Source of the DNA: Corynebacterium aquilae DSM 44791
GTDB lineage: Bacteria; Actinomycetota; Actinomycetes; Mycobacteriales; Mycobacteriaceae
Assembly (NCBI RefSeq): GCF_001941445.1
Contig: NZ_CP009245.1
Coordinates: 1,635,992 to 1,699,991 of the forward strand
DNA length: 64,000 nucleotides
Reading direction: 5' to 3'
Notes under the pieces: model-generated
Databases searched by the model: none
Seen by the model: only the letters and a program-made list of their open reading frames with translations
Told to the model about the DNA's origin: nothing
Shown here: piece after piece, positions 9,843 to 19,144 of the stretch
Position numbering within the stretch: position 1 is the first letter of the stretch
Layout: each line of letters opens with the position of its first letter
Made by a program: the position numbers and the translations under genes

Positions 9843-10472
9843 CTAGACCGGGGTAACCGTGCCATTGGCGTGAGCGCTCAAACCCACAGCCTGAGCGTCA
9901 CGCACAAACATTTCATGGATCCGCTTCTCGCCGGTGCATTCGGGGTGGAATGCGGTAGCAAGAGCATTTCCTTGCTTGACGGCTACGATCATGCCCTGCG
10001 CCGGGCCAGTCGGGACGGTGGCGAGGATTCGCACGTCCTGACCGGCTTTTTCAACCCACGGGGCGCGAATAAAGATCGCCTCCATGGGACCGTCAATCCC
10101 ATCGACATCGAGATCCACTTCGAAAGAATCCACCTGACGCCCAAACGCATTACGGCGCACAGTCATATCAATGGCCGAGAACTTTTTAGCATCCGGGCGG
10201 GTGTCCAGAATGTCGGTGGCCAGCAGGATCATGCCCGCGCAGGTACCAAAGACAGGCAAGCCCTGGTCAAGGGCTTTTCGCAGGGGTTCATACACCTCGT
10301 TGAGCTCCAACAGCTTCGACATGGTGGTCGATTCACCGCCGGGAAGAATCATCGCGTTGATTCCTTCGAGGTGCTCTGGTCGTCGGACGCGCCGGTGCTC
10401 TACTCCCAGCTCGTCGAGGATTTGTTCGTGTTCCTCAATGCCACCCTGCATTGCGAGTACGCCTACGAGCAC
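9843..10472 (-). CDS. pdxT: Pyridoxal 5'-phosphate synthase glutaminase subunit PdxT
   Basis: A 209-residue class I glutaminase that passes ammonia to PdxS. It has LPGGESTTMSKLLE near the start, the nucleophile elbow FGTCAGMILLA (catalytic Cys) and the His-Glu pair in ATAFHPECTGEKRIHEMF. The GTG at 10472 has AAGGAG 6 nt upstream. It is separated from its partner pdxS by tesB. Confidence 0.96.
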   Translation of the reverse strand: MLVGVLAMQGGIEEHEQILDELGVEHRRVRRPEHLEGINAMILPGGESTTMSKLLELNEVYEPLRKALDQGLPVFGTCAGMILLATDILDTRPDAKKFSAIDMTVRRNAFGRQVDSFEVDLDVDGIDGPMEAIFIRAPWVEKAGQDVRILATVPTGPAQGMIVAVKQGNALATAFHPECTGEKRIHEMFVRDAQAVGLSAHANGTVTPV

Positions 10473-10612
10473 AGATGTCTCCTTGGTTGAATAAAAGTTT
10501 TAAGAAAACTCACGTGGCGCGTGAGGGAATCTTTTGATTTGACGAAACCACAATACTCCCCCGCCTGTGTGAGACACGCACCCGGTTCGCGGTGCGAGCG
10601 AGGGTGCGAAGA

Positions 10613-11503
10613 CTAGCGGCTGGGGGTATGCGCGCCGGCGTCTTTGGTGAAGGGAAGGGATTGCACCCCGGGTTTCAGGTTGCGGGTCAAGCCTTCCTGG
10701 GTGACCACCGCAACGAGGTTTCCGGCCCGGTCAAAAATTCGACCGTGGGTGAGGGCACGCCCGTTGGCGGCAGAAGGAGAAACCTGGTCGTACAGGAGCC
10801 ACTCGTCGGCGCGGAAAGGGCGCAGGAACCACATAGCGTGGTCGAGGCTGGCCTCCTGCACCGTTACTCCTTCATGGGGCACCATCGCGGAGTGCAGCAG
10901 AGTCATGTCCGACATGTAGGCGAGGGTGCACACATGAAAAGTGTCATCGTCAGGCAAGGCCGCTTTGGAACGGAACCACACCACCTGCTGACTGGGCGTG
11001 TAGGGGTTGTGTTCGAATTTGTCGTTGGGAACCACTCGGATATCCCAGTCGCTCCACTCCTCAAGCAGGATTTGGGTGTTGTGGCGCATGCTGGAGTAGT
11101 CCATGACGATGTCCTCGGGGTTAGGCACATCGCGCATGCGGTCGGAGTGTTCGATCCCCTCATCCCCTGTGCGGTGGAAGCTTGCCTGCATGATGAAGAT
11201 GGCTCGGCCGTCTTGGACGGCCTTGACCTGGCGGGAGCAAAAGCTCTTGCCGTCGCGTACCCGGTCAACCATGAACACGGTGGGCTCGGTGGAGCGGCCA
11301 GGGGCGACGAAGTATCCGTGGAGCGAGTGAACTTTGTAGGCGGGGTCGACGGTGCGGGTTGCCGCGACCAGGGTTTGGGCGGCGACTTGTCCACCGAAGG
11401 TGCGTTGGAGCAGCGATTTCACCACGGGACCGCGGAAGATGTCTCGGTCGATTTGCTCAACGTCGAGTACTTCAAAAATGGTGTTCTTCTGGGGTTTTTC
11501 CAT
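10613..11503 (-). CDS. tesB: Acyl-CoA thioesterase II
   Basis: A 296-residue double hot-dog thioesterase that hydrolyses acyl-CoA. TFGGQVAAQTLVAATRTV marks the first hot-dog domain and LDHAMWFLRPFRADEWLLYDQ the second, which carries the catalytic Asp region. GRIFDRAGNLVAVVTQEGL is the characteristic C-terminal strand. It lies between pdxS and pdxT, as is usual in actinobacteria; the reason for this linkage is not evident. Confidence 0.94.
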   Translation of the reverse strand: MEKPQKNTIFEVLDVEQIDRDIFRGPVVKSLLQRTFGGQVAAQTLVAATRTVDPAYKVHSLHGYFVAPGRSTEPTVFMVDRVRDGKSFCSRQVKAVQDGRAIFIMQASFHRTGDEGIEHSDRMRDVPNPEDIVMDYSSMRHNTQILLEEWSDWDIRVVPNDKFEHNPYTPSQQVVWFRSKAALPDDDTFHVCTLAYMSDMTLLHSAMVPHEGVTVQEASLDHAMWFLRPFRADEWLLYDQVSPSAANGRALTHGRIFDRAGNLVAVVTQEGLTRNLKPGVQSLPFTKDAGAHTPSR

Positions 11504-11630
11504 TGGTTCGGGGCCTGACTTGAAGTGGTGATGGATAGTGGTGTGTGGGGTTCTGGTTGTAGATTAGTCGCCTTGGTATTGCGGGGTGAACGTTTGCCCC
11601 CCTTGCTTGCTTGGTGGACGTTGGAAACGA

Positions 11631-11672
11631 CTTCAGCCCGCTGCCCCCTGTGGCGGGGGCAGCGGGCTGAAA
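11631..11672 (-). terminator. Hairpin after pdxS
   Basis: A long near-perfect stem TTCAGCCCGCTGCCCC / GGGGCAGCGGGCTGAA about 30 bp past pdxS. The T-tract after it on the minus strand is poor, so it may also act as an RNA-stabilising hairpin. Confidence 0.6.
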
Positions 11673-11700
11673 GAATAAGCAGCTTTGCTACTGGGTGTTT

Positions 11701-12624
11701 TTACCAGCCGCGTTCTGCGAGGCGGTGCGGCTGCGGGATCTCGTCGACGTTGATACCGACCATGGCTTCGCCGAGTCCGGAGGAAACCTTGGCGATCACT
11801 TCGGGGTCGAAAGCGTTGTTGGCTGCCAGCACGATGGCCTTGGCGCGCTTGACGGGGTCGCCGGACTTGAAGATGCCGGAGCCGACGAACACACCTTCGG
11901 CGCCGAGCTGCACCATCATGGCTGCGTCGGCGGGGGTAGCGATGCCGCCTGCGGTGAACAGCGGGACGGGGAGCTTGCCCTCGTGCGCGACGTAGGCGAC
12001 GAGCTCGTAGGGGGCACCGAGTTCCTTGGCTGCGACGTAAAGCTCGTCTTCAGCCATGGAGCGCAGGCGGTTGATTTCGCCACGGATGGTGCGCATGTGG
12101 GTGACAGCGTTGGAGACATCACCGGTGCCGGCCTCGCCCTTGGAGCGGATCATGGCTGCGCCCTCATTGATGCGGCGCAGGGCTTCGCCCAGGTTGGTGG
12201 CGCCACACACGAAGGGGACGGTGAATTCGCGCTTGTCGATGTGGTTGGCGTAGTCGGCCGGGGTCAGCACCTCGGACTCGTCGACGAAGTCGACGCCGAG
12301 GGATTGCAGGACCTGGGCCTCGACGAAGTGGCCGATGCGGGCTTTTGCCATCACCGGGATGGAGACAGCTTCCTTGATGCCGAGGATCATCTCGGGATCG
12401 GACATGCGGCTAACGCCACCCTCTGCGCGGATATCTGCGGGGACGCGTTCGAGCGCCATGACGGCGCAGGCGCCTGCATCTTCGGCGATGCGGGCTTGCT
12501 CCGGGGTGACGACGTCCATGATGACGCCGTTTTTGATTTGGTTGGCGAAGGTGCGCTTGACGCGGACGGTGCCTTTGGCGACGGTGGTTTCGTCGGTCTT
12601 GGAGGTCTCGGTCGGGTTAGCCAC
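11701..12624 (-). CDS. pdxS: Pyridoxal 5'-phosphate synthase subunit PdxS
   Basis: A 307-residue (beta-alpha)8 synthase condensing ribose 5-phosphate, glyceraldehyde 3-phosphate and ammonia to [45 protein letters not shown] and [23 protein letters not shown] blocks cover the conserved lysines and phosphate sites. I place the start at GTG 12624, with GAGGAG 12 nt upstream. The first ~20 residues are a Thr/Glu-rich extension. Confidence 0.95.
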   Translation of the reverse strand: MANPTETSKTDETTVAKGTVRVKRTFANQIKNGVIMDVVTPEQARIAEDAGACAVMALERVPADIRAEGGVSRMSDPEMILGIKEAVSIPVMAKARIGHFVEAQVLQSLGVDFVDESEVLTPADYANHIDKREFTVPFVCGATNLGEALRRINEGAAMIRSKGEAGTGDVSNAVTHMRTIRGEINRLRSMAEDELYVAAKELGAPYELVAYVAHEGKLPVPLFTAGGIATPADAAMMVQLGAEGVFVGSGIFKSGDPVKRAKAIVLAANNAFDPEVIAKVSSGLGEAMVGINVDEIPQPHRLAERGW

Positions 12625-12779
12625 GGTGTGGGTGTACTCCTCGGTGTAGCGATTGTGAACTTCAACCATGATAGACCAATCTGTTCAGATGGTTGTTTTT
12701 CAGGGGTAAAACCCGCGCTAGTCCCCCACGTCTTCCCGTCGATTCGCTAGCTGTTGAGGGTGTGTAAACCTCGAATTTC

Positions 12780-13262
12780 TTAGCACTGTTCGCTTGAGCT
12801 GGCGTGGAGTTGTTCAAAGAATTCGGGCACTTCCGCGGTGCCTCCGAGGAGGAAGAAGCGGACGGCGGGCCGCAGTCTAACGGCGCGCGTGTCTCGCACG
12901 GCCTCGTTATAGAAGCGGACCGCGAGTTCGACGCGGGTGTTTGCCGCTACCAGGTGCGGGTTGGTGTCATTAGCGTTTCGACGGCAGGTGGCACTCAATT
13001 CCCTTTCGGCGAGCCCCCGATTCAACACACTCGTCTTTGTCAAGTCAATGGACTGTACTTCTCGCGCAAGTTCGGCGTGGTCGGGTTCGAGAGCTTCGAT
13101 GAGTTGAGCGCGCTGATTCAGTGCTGCTTCCAGGGCTGCGAGGCGGGCATCGGTGCGAATGTTGAGTCGGTTGAGGCGCTGGGCCGTCAGTATCGCCCAG
13201 GTGCCGAGCATCACCAGTGCGGCAACGAGGACGACGAGCAGGATCAGGGGCACGGTTGTCAT
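12780..13262 (-). CDS. Short LemA-like membrane protein
   Basis: A 160-residue protein with one N-terminal membrane segment (VPLILLVVLVAALVMLGTWAI) and a helical cytosolic or periplasmic part. The C-terminal stretch ANTRVELAVRFYNEAVRD, followed by a Phe-Phe-Glu ending, strongly resembles the C-terminus of LemA proteins. RLNRLNIRTDARLAALEAAL matches the LemA first helix. It is shorter than typical LemA (~185-200) because the middle helix pair is abbreviated. Its ATG overlaps the pimA stop by 4 bp (ATGA), so it is translated with the phosphatidylinositol-mannoside genes. Function unknown. Confidence 0.75.
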   Translation of the reverse strand: MTTVPLILLVVLVAALVMLGTWAILTAQRLNRLNIRTDARLAALEAALNQRAQLIEALEPDHAELAREVQSIDLTKTSVLNRGLAERELSATCRRNANDTNPHLVAANTRVELAVRFYNEAVRDTRAVRLRPAVRFFLLGGTAEVPEFFEQLHASSSEQC

Positions 13263-14431
13263 CGTTTCTTTCCCGCCCTGTGGCCAGTGGTTGACTGGGG
13301 GCTGCGCTGCCCGGCTAGTGCGCGATAGCCGGGCAGTCCGGTATAGGTCACGGGCTGGGTGCCGGCGACGGTGTCGTACACCTCGAAGATTTCTTCGGCG
13401 ACGTGCGACCAGTCATACCTTTTGGCGCGCCTTCTGCCGGTATCAGCCAGTGCGGTCCGCGCGGTGGAATCTTCGATGAGTTCGATGAGCGCGCGGGCTA
13501 GCTCAAGGTGATCTCCGGTGCGGAAGAGTTTCGCCGCGGGATGTGGGCTGTGCCCATCGGCCACGTCAACAAAGGCTTCAAGATCGCTGGCTACGACGGC
13601 GCAGCCGGCAGCCATGGCTTCGATGAGGACGATGCCGAAGCTTTCGCCGCCCAGGTTGGGGGCGATGTAGATGGCGGAGGATCCGAGGATGCGGGCCTTT
13701 TCTTCATCGCTGACTTTGCCCACGAAGTGCACCCCGTCGATGGCGCGCGGGCTGCCTGCGCCGATGACGGTGAGGGTGGCATCGGGGTGATTGCGGCGCA
13801 CAATCTCGAAGGCGGGCAGCAGCACGGAAAGCCCTTTGCGTTTTTCGTCGATTCTGCCGAGGAAAACGAGTGTTTTTCCGCGCTGGTTGCCGGTATCTGC
13901 ACGGTTGAATGCTTTGGTGTCGACCCCGTTGGGGATGAGGACGGGGTCGGTTCCGAGTTGTTCAACCTGCCAGCGGCGCGCCATTTCAGACACGGCGATT
14001 CCGCCGTGCACTTTTTCCAGCAGCGGCTTTAAGGCGGGTTGTGCGACCTTAAGCAGGACTGACTTGCTACTGGAGGCGTGGTAGGTGGCCACGATGGGCC
14101 CTTCGCACAGCGCGAGGGTCGCCATGGAATAAGAGGGGGAATTGGGTTCGTGGACGTGGACGACGTCGAAGTGGGATTCGGTGACGAAGCTTTTGATGCG
14201 GTGCCGGACCTGGGGGCCGAAGCTGAGTCGGGCGATGGATCCGTTGTAGGGAATGGGGATACTGGGGCCACCTTTGATGACGAAGTCATCGATGGGGGTT
14301 GCCTCGGAACAGGGGCCGAGCACCTTCACGTCGTGGCCGTGGGCGAGGTAGTACCGGGCGAGGTCCAGGATGTGCGCTTGCACCCCGCCGGGCTCATCAA
14401 AAGAGTAGGGGCAGACCATGCCGATGCGCAT
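13259..14431 (-). CDS. pimA: Phosphatidyl-myo-inositol mannosyltransferase PimA
   Basis: A 390-residue GT4 glycosyltransferase transferring mannose from GDP-mannose to phosphatidylinositol at the inner face of the membrane. MRIGMVCPYSFDEPGGVQAH is the start typical of PimA. HVHEPNSPSYSM, LVFLGRIDEKRKGLSVLLPA and NLGGESFGIVLIEAMAAGC (the EX7E donor site) follow. GGGGAG lies 6 nt before the ATG, inside the end of patA. A Gln/Arg/Ser-rich tail closes the protein. Confidence 0.95.
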   Translation of the reverse strand: MRIGMVCPYSFDEPGGVQAHILDLARYYLAHGHDVKVLGPCSEATPIDDFVIKGGPSIPIPYNGSIARLSFGPQVRHRIKSFVTESHFDVVHVHEPNSPSYSMATLALCEGPIVATYHASSSKSVLLKVAQPALKPLLEKVHGGIAVSEMARRWQVEQLGTDPVLIPNGVDTKAFNRADTGNQRGKTLVFLGRIDEKRKGLSVLLPAFEIVRRNHPDATLTVIGAGSPRAIDGVHFVGKVSDEEKARILGSSAIYIAPNLGGESFGIVLIEAMAAGCAVVASDLEAFVDVADGHSPHPAAKLFRTGDHLELARALIELIEDSTARTALADTGRRRAKRYDWSHVAEEIFEVYDTVAGTQPVTYTGLPGYRALAGQRSPQSTTGHRAGKKR

Positions 14432-14434
14432 GCG

Positions 14435-15403
14435 CTACTCCCCTGTCCCCGTCGCGTCGTTGGTGGCGCGGTATCGGCGGTGTGGGTCGAGGTCTGCGTC
14501 GAAGACGGGTTGAAGCATGTGCCAGTCAACGGGGTGGGCGGTGATGGTTTCGCTGAGGGCATCAGCGATGGCTTGGGTGGTGTTTTCGATTGTGGTGGTG
14601 GTCAGGGCGGGGTGGATGGTCATCCCCCAGCCGCGTGTGCCGTTGTGGGCTTGCCAGCCGTGGGTGAAGTAGCAGTCTGCGATGAGGATGGGGGCACCGG
14701 TTGTTTGGGATAGGCGGGCGGCGCCGGTTGGTAGGTGGGCGGGCTGCCCGAGGAGGTCGACGATGATCCCGCGGTGGCTTAAGTCTCGTTCGCCGAGGAG
14801 GCACACGATTTTTCCGTCGCGGAGTCGCTGTTCCAGGGTGGGCATGGGAGAACCGCTGTCGCTGGTGTGGGGTAGGACTTCGAAGCCGAGTTTGGTGCGG
14901 TAATCGACGAAGGCTTCGTAGAGGGCGTAGGGTTTGAGTTTTTCGGCGACGGTGGTGAAGGTTCCGGCGTGGTGGACCAGCCATACTCCGGCCATGTCCC
15001 AGTTTCCGGAGTGGCTGAGGACGATGATTGCTCCTCGTCCGTTGTCGAGTGCTTGGTCGAGGTGTTCGACGCCCTGGATGCTGGCGTCGAGTTCGGCCAG
15101 TAGTTGGGGGTCCGAGGCCATGCTGGGCAGGCGGAAGGCTTCTACCCAGTAGCGGGCGTAGGAGCGCATTGCTTGGCGGACGAGTGCGGGGCTGACGGGG
15201 GCGGGGTGTAGTGCGCGTTGGAGGTTTTTGGCTAGTTGCTCTGTTCCCCGCTGGCCCCGCCATGCAAGGTCGGCGCCTAGTTCCCCGATTCGGTAGGCCA
15301 GCTCTTGGGGTAGTGCGCGAAAGAGTTTCCAGCCGAGGATGTAGCCGGCCGCGGCGAAGTCTTTGTGCTTCAGGCAGGTCACGAGCCTTGCGAGATCACG
15401 CAT
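14435..15403 (-). CDS. patA: Phosphatidylinositol mannoside acyltransferase
   Basis: A 322-residue acyltransferase of the LPLAT/HtrB family that adds an acyl chain to the mannose of PIM1/PIM2. The HX4D-type catalytic motif appears as VLSHSGNWDMAGVWLV. The start ATG 15403 overlaps the pgsA stop in a TAATG junction. In Corynebacterium, this and PimA produce the lipid anchors of lipomannan. Confidence 0.92.
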   Translation of the reverse strand: MRDLARLVTCLKHKDFAAAGYILGWKLFRALPQELAYRIGELGADLAWRGQRGTEQLAKNLQRALHPAPVSPALVRQAMRSYARYWVEAFRLPSMASDPQLLAELDASIQGVEHLDQALDNGRGAIIVLSHSGNWDMAGVWLVHHAGTFTTVAEKLKPYALYEAFVDYRTKLGFEVLPHTSDSGSPMPTLEQRLRDGKIVCLLGERDLSHRGIIVDLLGQPAHLPTGAARLSQTTGAPILIADCYFTHGWQAHNGTRGWGMTIHPALTTTTIENTTQAIADALSETITAHPVDWHMLQPVFDADLDPHRRYRATNDATGTGE

Positions 15404-16053
15404 TAGGCCCGGTACTCCTTGGCCCCCTTGGGTGCGGCAATGGGGCGCATAGCTCCTGGTGAGTTCGCGGCTTGCCCGAAGCGTTGGTAGATGGTGAAGA
15501 TGCTGCCGAGGGCGAGGACCCAGATGGCCACGTCGATGGCGTAGGGGACGCCGAGGCCGGTGAGGCCGATGCCGACGAGTCCGAGCACGAGCCTTTCGGC
15601 CCTTTCGATGAGTCCACCGCCCATGGTGAGGCCGCCGGCCTCGCCGCGGGCTTTGACGTAAGAAATGACTTGTGAGCTGACCAGCACGACAAGGGCTGCC
15701 ACGATGGTGGCGCGGGGTGGCTGGTAGGTGTAGACCATCCACCACACAATGGCGCCGAACAGGGCGCCGTCTGCGATGCGGTCGCAGGATGCGTCGAGGG
15801 TTGCCCCATAGGCGGTGCCGCCGCCTCGCATGCGGGCCATGGTGCCGTCGAGGAGGTCGAAGGCGGCGAAGATGCCCATCAGGATGGCGGCTGCTACCAC
15901 ATGCCCGGTGGGGATGAGCACGACTGCGGCGGCCACGGCGATGGCGGTGCCGGTGACGGTGACTTGGTTGGGGGTGATGCCGGCTTTGACGAGGCGGGAG
16001 GCGATGGGGTCGACGACGATGGAGATGGGGCCGCGTCCGGTGGAACTAAACAC
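15403..16053 (-). CDS. pgsA: Phosphatidylinositol phosphate synthase
   Basis: A 216-residue CDP-alcohol phosphotransferase with about six membrane segments. The family signature D-G-x2-A-R-x8-G-x3-D-x3-D is complete in LLDGTMARMRGGGTAYG followed by ATLDASCD. In actinobacteria this position encodes the enzyme joining CDP-diacylglycerol to inositol 1-phosphate, feeding PimA. The GTG start overlaps the end of the HIT gene by 8 bp. Confidence 0.94.
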   Translation of the reverse strand: MFSSTGRGPISIVVDPIASRLVKAGITPNQVTVTGTAIAVAAAVVLIPTGHVVAAAILMGIFAAFDLLDGTMARMRGGGTAYGATLDASCDRIADGALFGAIVWWMVYTYQPPRATIVAALVVLVSSQVISYVKARGEAGGLTMGGGLIERAERLVLGLVGIGLTGLGVPYAIDVAIWVLALGSIFTIYQRFGQAANSPGAMRPIAAPKGAKEYRA

Positions 16054-16630
16054 TGCTGACTCCTGGTCCGTCGGTCTGTTGCCATGCCTGGGCCAGCAGG
16101 GTGCGGGTTTGTCCCAGCATTTGGGGCAGGACTTTTACGCCGTCGATGACGGTGATGAAGCTGGAGTCGCCGGCCCAACGGGGTACGACGTGCATGTGGA
16201 GGTGTTCGCGCACCGAGCCTCCCGAGGATTGGCCGAGGTTGAAGCCGACGTTGATGCCTTGGGGGTTCGATACCGCTTTGAGGGCGCGGATGGCGTGTTG
16301 TCCGAAGGCGAAAAGTTCTGCGGATTCTTCCGGGGTGAGATCTTCGAGTTGGGCGACTTCGCGGTAGGGCACCACGAGCATGTGGCCACTGTTGTAGGGG
16401 TAGAGGTTCATCAGGCAGTACACCAGTTCGCCGCGGGCGACGATGAGGCCTTCTTCATCGCTGAGTTTTGGTACCTCGACGAAGGGGTTGGCGCGTTTCT
16501 TACCGGTGGTGGACGGTCCGCTGGTGATGTAGTGCATGCGGTAGGGCGTCCACAGGCGTTCCAGTCGGTCTTCGACGCCTGCGCCTTGGTAGCTGATGCT
16601 GCCAGGCGAGTTGTCTTCCTGGTTCGTCAC
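16046..16630 (-). CDS. HIT-family nucleotide hydrolase/phosphorylase
   Basis: A 194-residue histidine-triad protein: YNSGHMLVVPYR and the triad REHLHMHVVPRW. It resembles the actinobacterial Ap4A phosphorylase-type HIT proteins encoded upstream of pgsA. It starts with GTG 16630. It is the first gene of the mannoside operon; whether it acts in lipid synthesis or is simply co-transcribed is unknown. Confidence 0.9.
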   Translation of the reverse strand: MTNQEDNSPGSISYQGAGVEDRLERLWTPYRMHYITSGPSTTGKKRANPFVEVPKLSDEEGLIVARGELVYCLMNLYPYNSGHMLVVPYREVAQLEDLTPEESAELFAFGQHAIRALKAVSNPQGINVGFNLGQSSGGSVREHLHMHVVPRWAGDSSFITVIDGVKVLPQMLGQTRTLLAQAWQQTDGPGVSSV

Positions 16631-16785
16631 GGCTTTTCACACCTTTCCTACCCCACCGTGTGGCGGGTTTTTCCTGACCGCTTGAGGCCGATTGTTGATC
16701 TGTTCTAACCTACCGCACGCGCGGGGCCTAGGCACGCAGGTTTGGGTGGTGCGCATCGCCACTGGCGGTGGTGGGCGGATTCAAG

Positions 16786-16841
16786 CAAAAACCCCGCAGC
16801 GCACACCACCGGTTGATGGGTTGGTGTGTCGGTGCGGGGTT
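16786..16841 (-). terminator. Terminator after thrS
   Basis: A long minus-strand stem beginning AACCCCGCACCGACACACC and closing GGTGTGCGCTGCGGGGTTTTT, 27 bp past the thrS stop. Confidence 0.85.
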
Positions 16842-16867
16842 GTGTAGCGCTGCGCCGTGGTGCGGGT

Positions 16868-18922
16868 TTAGCCGCGCAGGTTGGCTTCGGTGGGCTGTTC
16901 GTTGCGGCGGGCGGTGATCCAGGCGCTGATCAGTTCCACGGCTTCATCGACGGGGACGCCGTTGACTTGGGTGCCGTCGAGGAAGCGGAAGGACACGGCC
17001 TCGGCTTCGACGTCGCGGGCGCCGGCCAGCAACATGAAGGGCACCTTCGCGGTGGTGTGGTTGCGGATCTTTTTCTGCATGCGGTCGTCGCTGGTGTCGA
17101 CGGTGGCGCGGATGCCCTTGTCGCGCAGTCGGGCGGTGATTTCTTCCAGGTGGGGGGAGAATGCTTCCGCGACGGGGATGCCGACGACCTGCTGGGGTGC
17201 CAGCCAGGCGGGGAATGCGCCGGCGTAGTGCTCGAGCAGCACGCCGAAGAAACGCTCGATGGAGCCGAACAGGGCGCGGTGAATCATGATCGGGCGCTTC
17301 TTGGAGCCGTCGGAGTCGGTGTATTCCAGGTTGAAGCGTTCCGGCAGGTTGAAGTCCAGCTGCACGGTCGACATTTGCCAGGTGCGGCCGATGGCGTCGC
17401 GGGCCTGCACGGAGATCTTCGGGCCGTAGAAGGCTGCGCCGCCCGGATCCGGCACGAGGTCCAACCCGGAGGTGTCTGCCACGCGCTGGAGGATGGCGGT
17501 GGATTTCTCCCAGATTTCGTCGGAGCCGACGAATTTACCTTCGTCCTTGGTGGACAGCTCGAGGTAGAAGTCGTCGAGGCCGTAGTCCCGCAACAGGGAG
17601 ATGATGAAGTCCAGCACGCTGGTCAGCTCTGCTTCGAGCTGGTCTTCGGTGCAGTAGATGTGGGCGTCGTCCTGGGTGAAGCCGCGGGCACGGGTCAGGC
17701 CGTGGATCACGCCGGATTTTTCGTAGCGGTAGACGGTGCCGAATTCGAACAGGCGCAGCGGGAGCTCACGGTAGGAACGGCCGCGTGATGCGAAGATGAG
17801 GTTGTGCATCGGGCAGTTCATCGGCTTGGCGTAGTAGTCCTGCGGCTGCTTGGTGCAGTTGCCGTTTTCGTCGTACTCGCCGTCGAGCTGCATCGGGGGG
17901 AACATGCCGTCGGCGTAGAAGTCGAGGTGTCCGGATTTGCTGAACAGGTCCCCCTTGGTGAGGTGGGGGGTGTTGACGAAGCTGTAGCCGGAGGCGATGT
18001 GGCGGCGGCGGGAGTGTTCTTCCATTTCCAGGCGGATGATGCCGCCATTGGGGTGGAAGACGGGGAAACCGGAGCCGATTTCGTCGGGGAAGCTGAACAG
18101 GTCGAGTTCGGTGCCAAGGCGGCGGTGGTCGCGCTTTTCGGCTTCTTCCAGCATGTGCTGGTATTCCTCGAGGGCCTCGGTGGATTCCCAGGCGGTGCCG
18201 TAAATGCGCTGCAGGCCGGCGTTGGACTGGTCGCCGCGCCAGTAGGCTGCGGAGGATCGCGTCAGGGCGAAGGCCGGGATGTATTTGGTGGTGGGCACGT
18301 GGGGGCCGCGGCACAGGTCGTACCACTCGACATCCCCGGTGCGGGGGTTGAGATTGTAGTAGCCGGTGAGTTCGCCGGAGCCGACTTCGGTGGCTTCGTC
18401 GGAGTTGGGGTCGACGTTGCCCTTGTCTTCGATCAGTTCCAGCTTGTAGGGCTCATTGGCCAGGGCTTCGCGGGCTTCGGCCTGGTCGGCGTAGACGCGG
18501 CGTTCGAATTTTTGGCCCTGTTTGATGATCTTCTTCATGCGCTTTTCGATGCGCTTGAGGTCTTCTGGGGTGAAGGGCTCGGCGGCGTCGAAGTCGTAGT
18601 AGAAGCCGTTTTCGATGGCGGGGCCGATGCCGAGTTTGGTGCCGGGGAATTCGGCTTGGACGGCTTGTGCCAACACGTGCGTGCAGGAGTGGCGGATAAC
18701 CGAGCGGCCTTCTTCGGTGTTGGCGGGCACCGGGGTGAATTCGGCGGTGGTGTCCGGCACGAAGGAGAGGTCTTTGAGCTGGCCGTCTGCGTCTTTGACG
18801 CAGACGATGGCTTCGGGGCCCTTGTTGGGCAGTTCTAGTTCGCGCATTGCTGCTCCTACCGGGGTGCCGGCGGGAACGTTGAAGGGCGCGAACTCGCGCT
18901 CTGGCTGATCAGAGATACACAC
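16868..18922 (-). CDS. thrS: Threonyl-tRNA synthetase
   Basis: A 684-residue class II synthetase. It has the N-terminal TGS-like domain ([15 protein letters not shown]), the editing domain with [18 protein letters not shown], the catalytic core with [13 protein letters not shown] and [17 protein letters not shown], and a C-terminal anticodon-binding domain starting near [13 protein letters not shown]. The start is GTG 18922 with AAGGAG 11 nt upstream. Confidence 0.98.
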   Translation of the reverse strand: MCISDQPEREFAPFNVPAGTPVGAAMRELELPNKGPEAIVCVKDADGQLKDLSFVPDTTAEFTPVPANTEEGRSVIRHSCTHVLAQAVQAEFPGTKLGIGPAIENGFYYDFDAAEPFTPEDLKRIEKRMKKIIKQGQKFERRVYADQAEAREALANEPYKLELIEDKGNVDPNSDEATEVGSGELTGYYNLNPRTGDVEWYDLCRGPHVPTTKYIPAFALTRSSAAYWRGDQSNAGLQRIYGTAWESTEALEEYQHMLEEAEKRDHRRLGTELDLFSFPDEIGSGFPVFHPNGGIIRLEMEEHSRRRHIASGYSFVNTPHLTKGDLFSKSGHLDFYADGMFPPMQLDGEYDENGNCTKQPQDYYAKPMNCPMHNLIFASRGRSYRELPLRLFEFGTVYRYEKSGVIHGLTRARGFTQDDAHIYCTEDQLEAELTSVLDFIISLLRDYGLDDFYLELSTKDEGKFVGSDEIWEKSTAILQRVADTSGLDLVPDPGGAAFYGPKISVQARDAIGRTWQMSTVQLDFNLPERFNLEYTDSDGSKKRPIMIHRALFGSIERFFGVLLEHYAGAFPAWLAPQQVVGIPVAEAFSPHLEEITARLRDKGIRATVDTSDDRMQKKIRNHTTAKVPFMLLAGARDVEAEAVSFRFLDGTQVNGVPVDEAVELISAWITARRNEQPTEANLRG

Positions 18923-19144
18923 GGGCTGGGGTGCTCCTTACTTGAGCTTCGGGGAGGGAAACGACATACCTGGCCGCCCCCTGGAAAAAAGACGTCGTGT
19001 TGGCACAGGCTAGCCCGCTGGGTGCGGGCGGTTTTTGTGCGATTGTCGATAATACTCTGTGCAGCCTAAAAGGGCAGATTCCGCCCGCCCGGGTGACCAC
19101 CGGCAGCGCTGGTGCTGTTGCTTGGCGCGGTCAGGGTGTGGGGT

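Noticed and set aside
18923..19144. T-box or other leader before thrS
   Set aside because: No T-box bulge sequence or specifier arrangement; only a possible -10 TATTAT on the minus strand near 19047.
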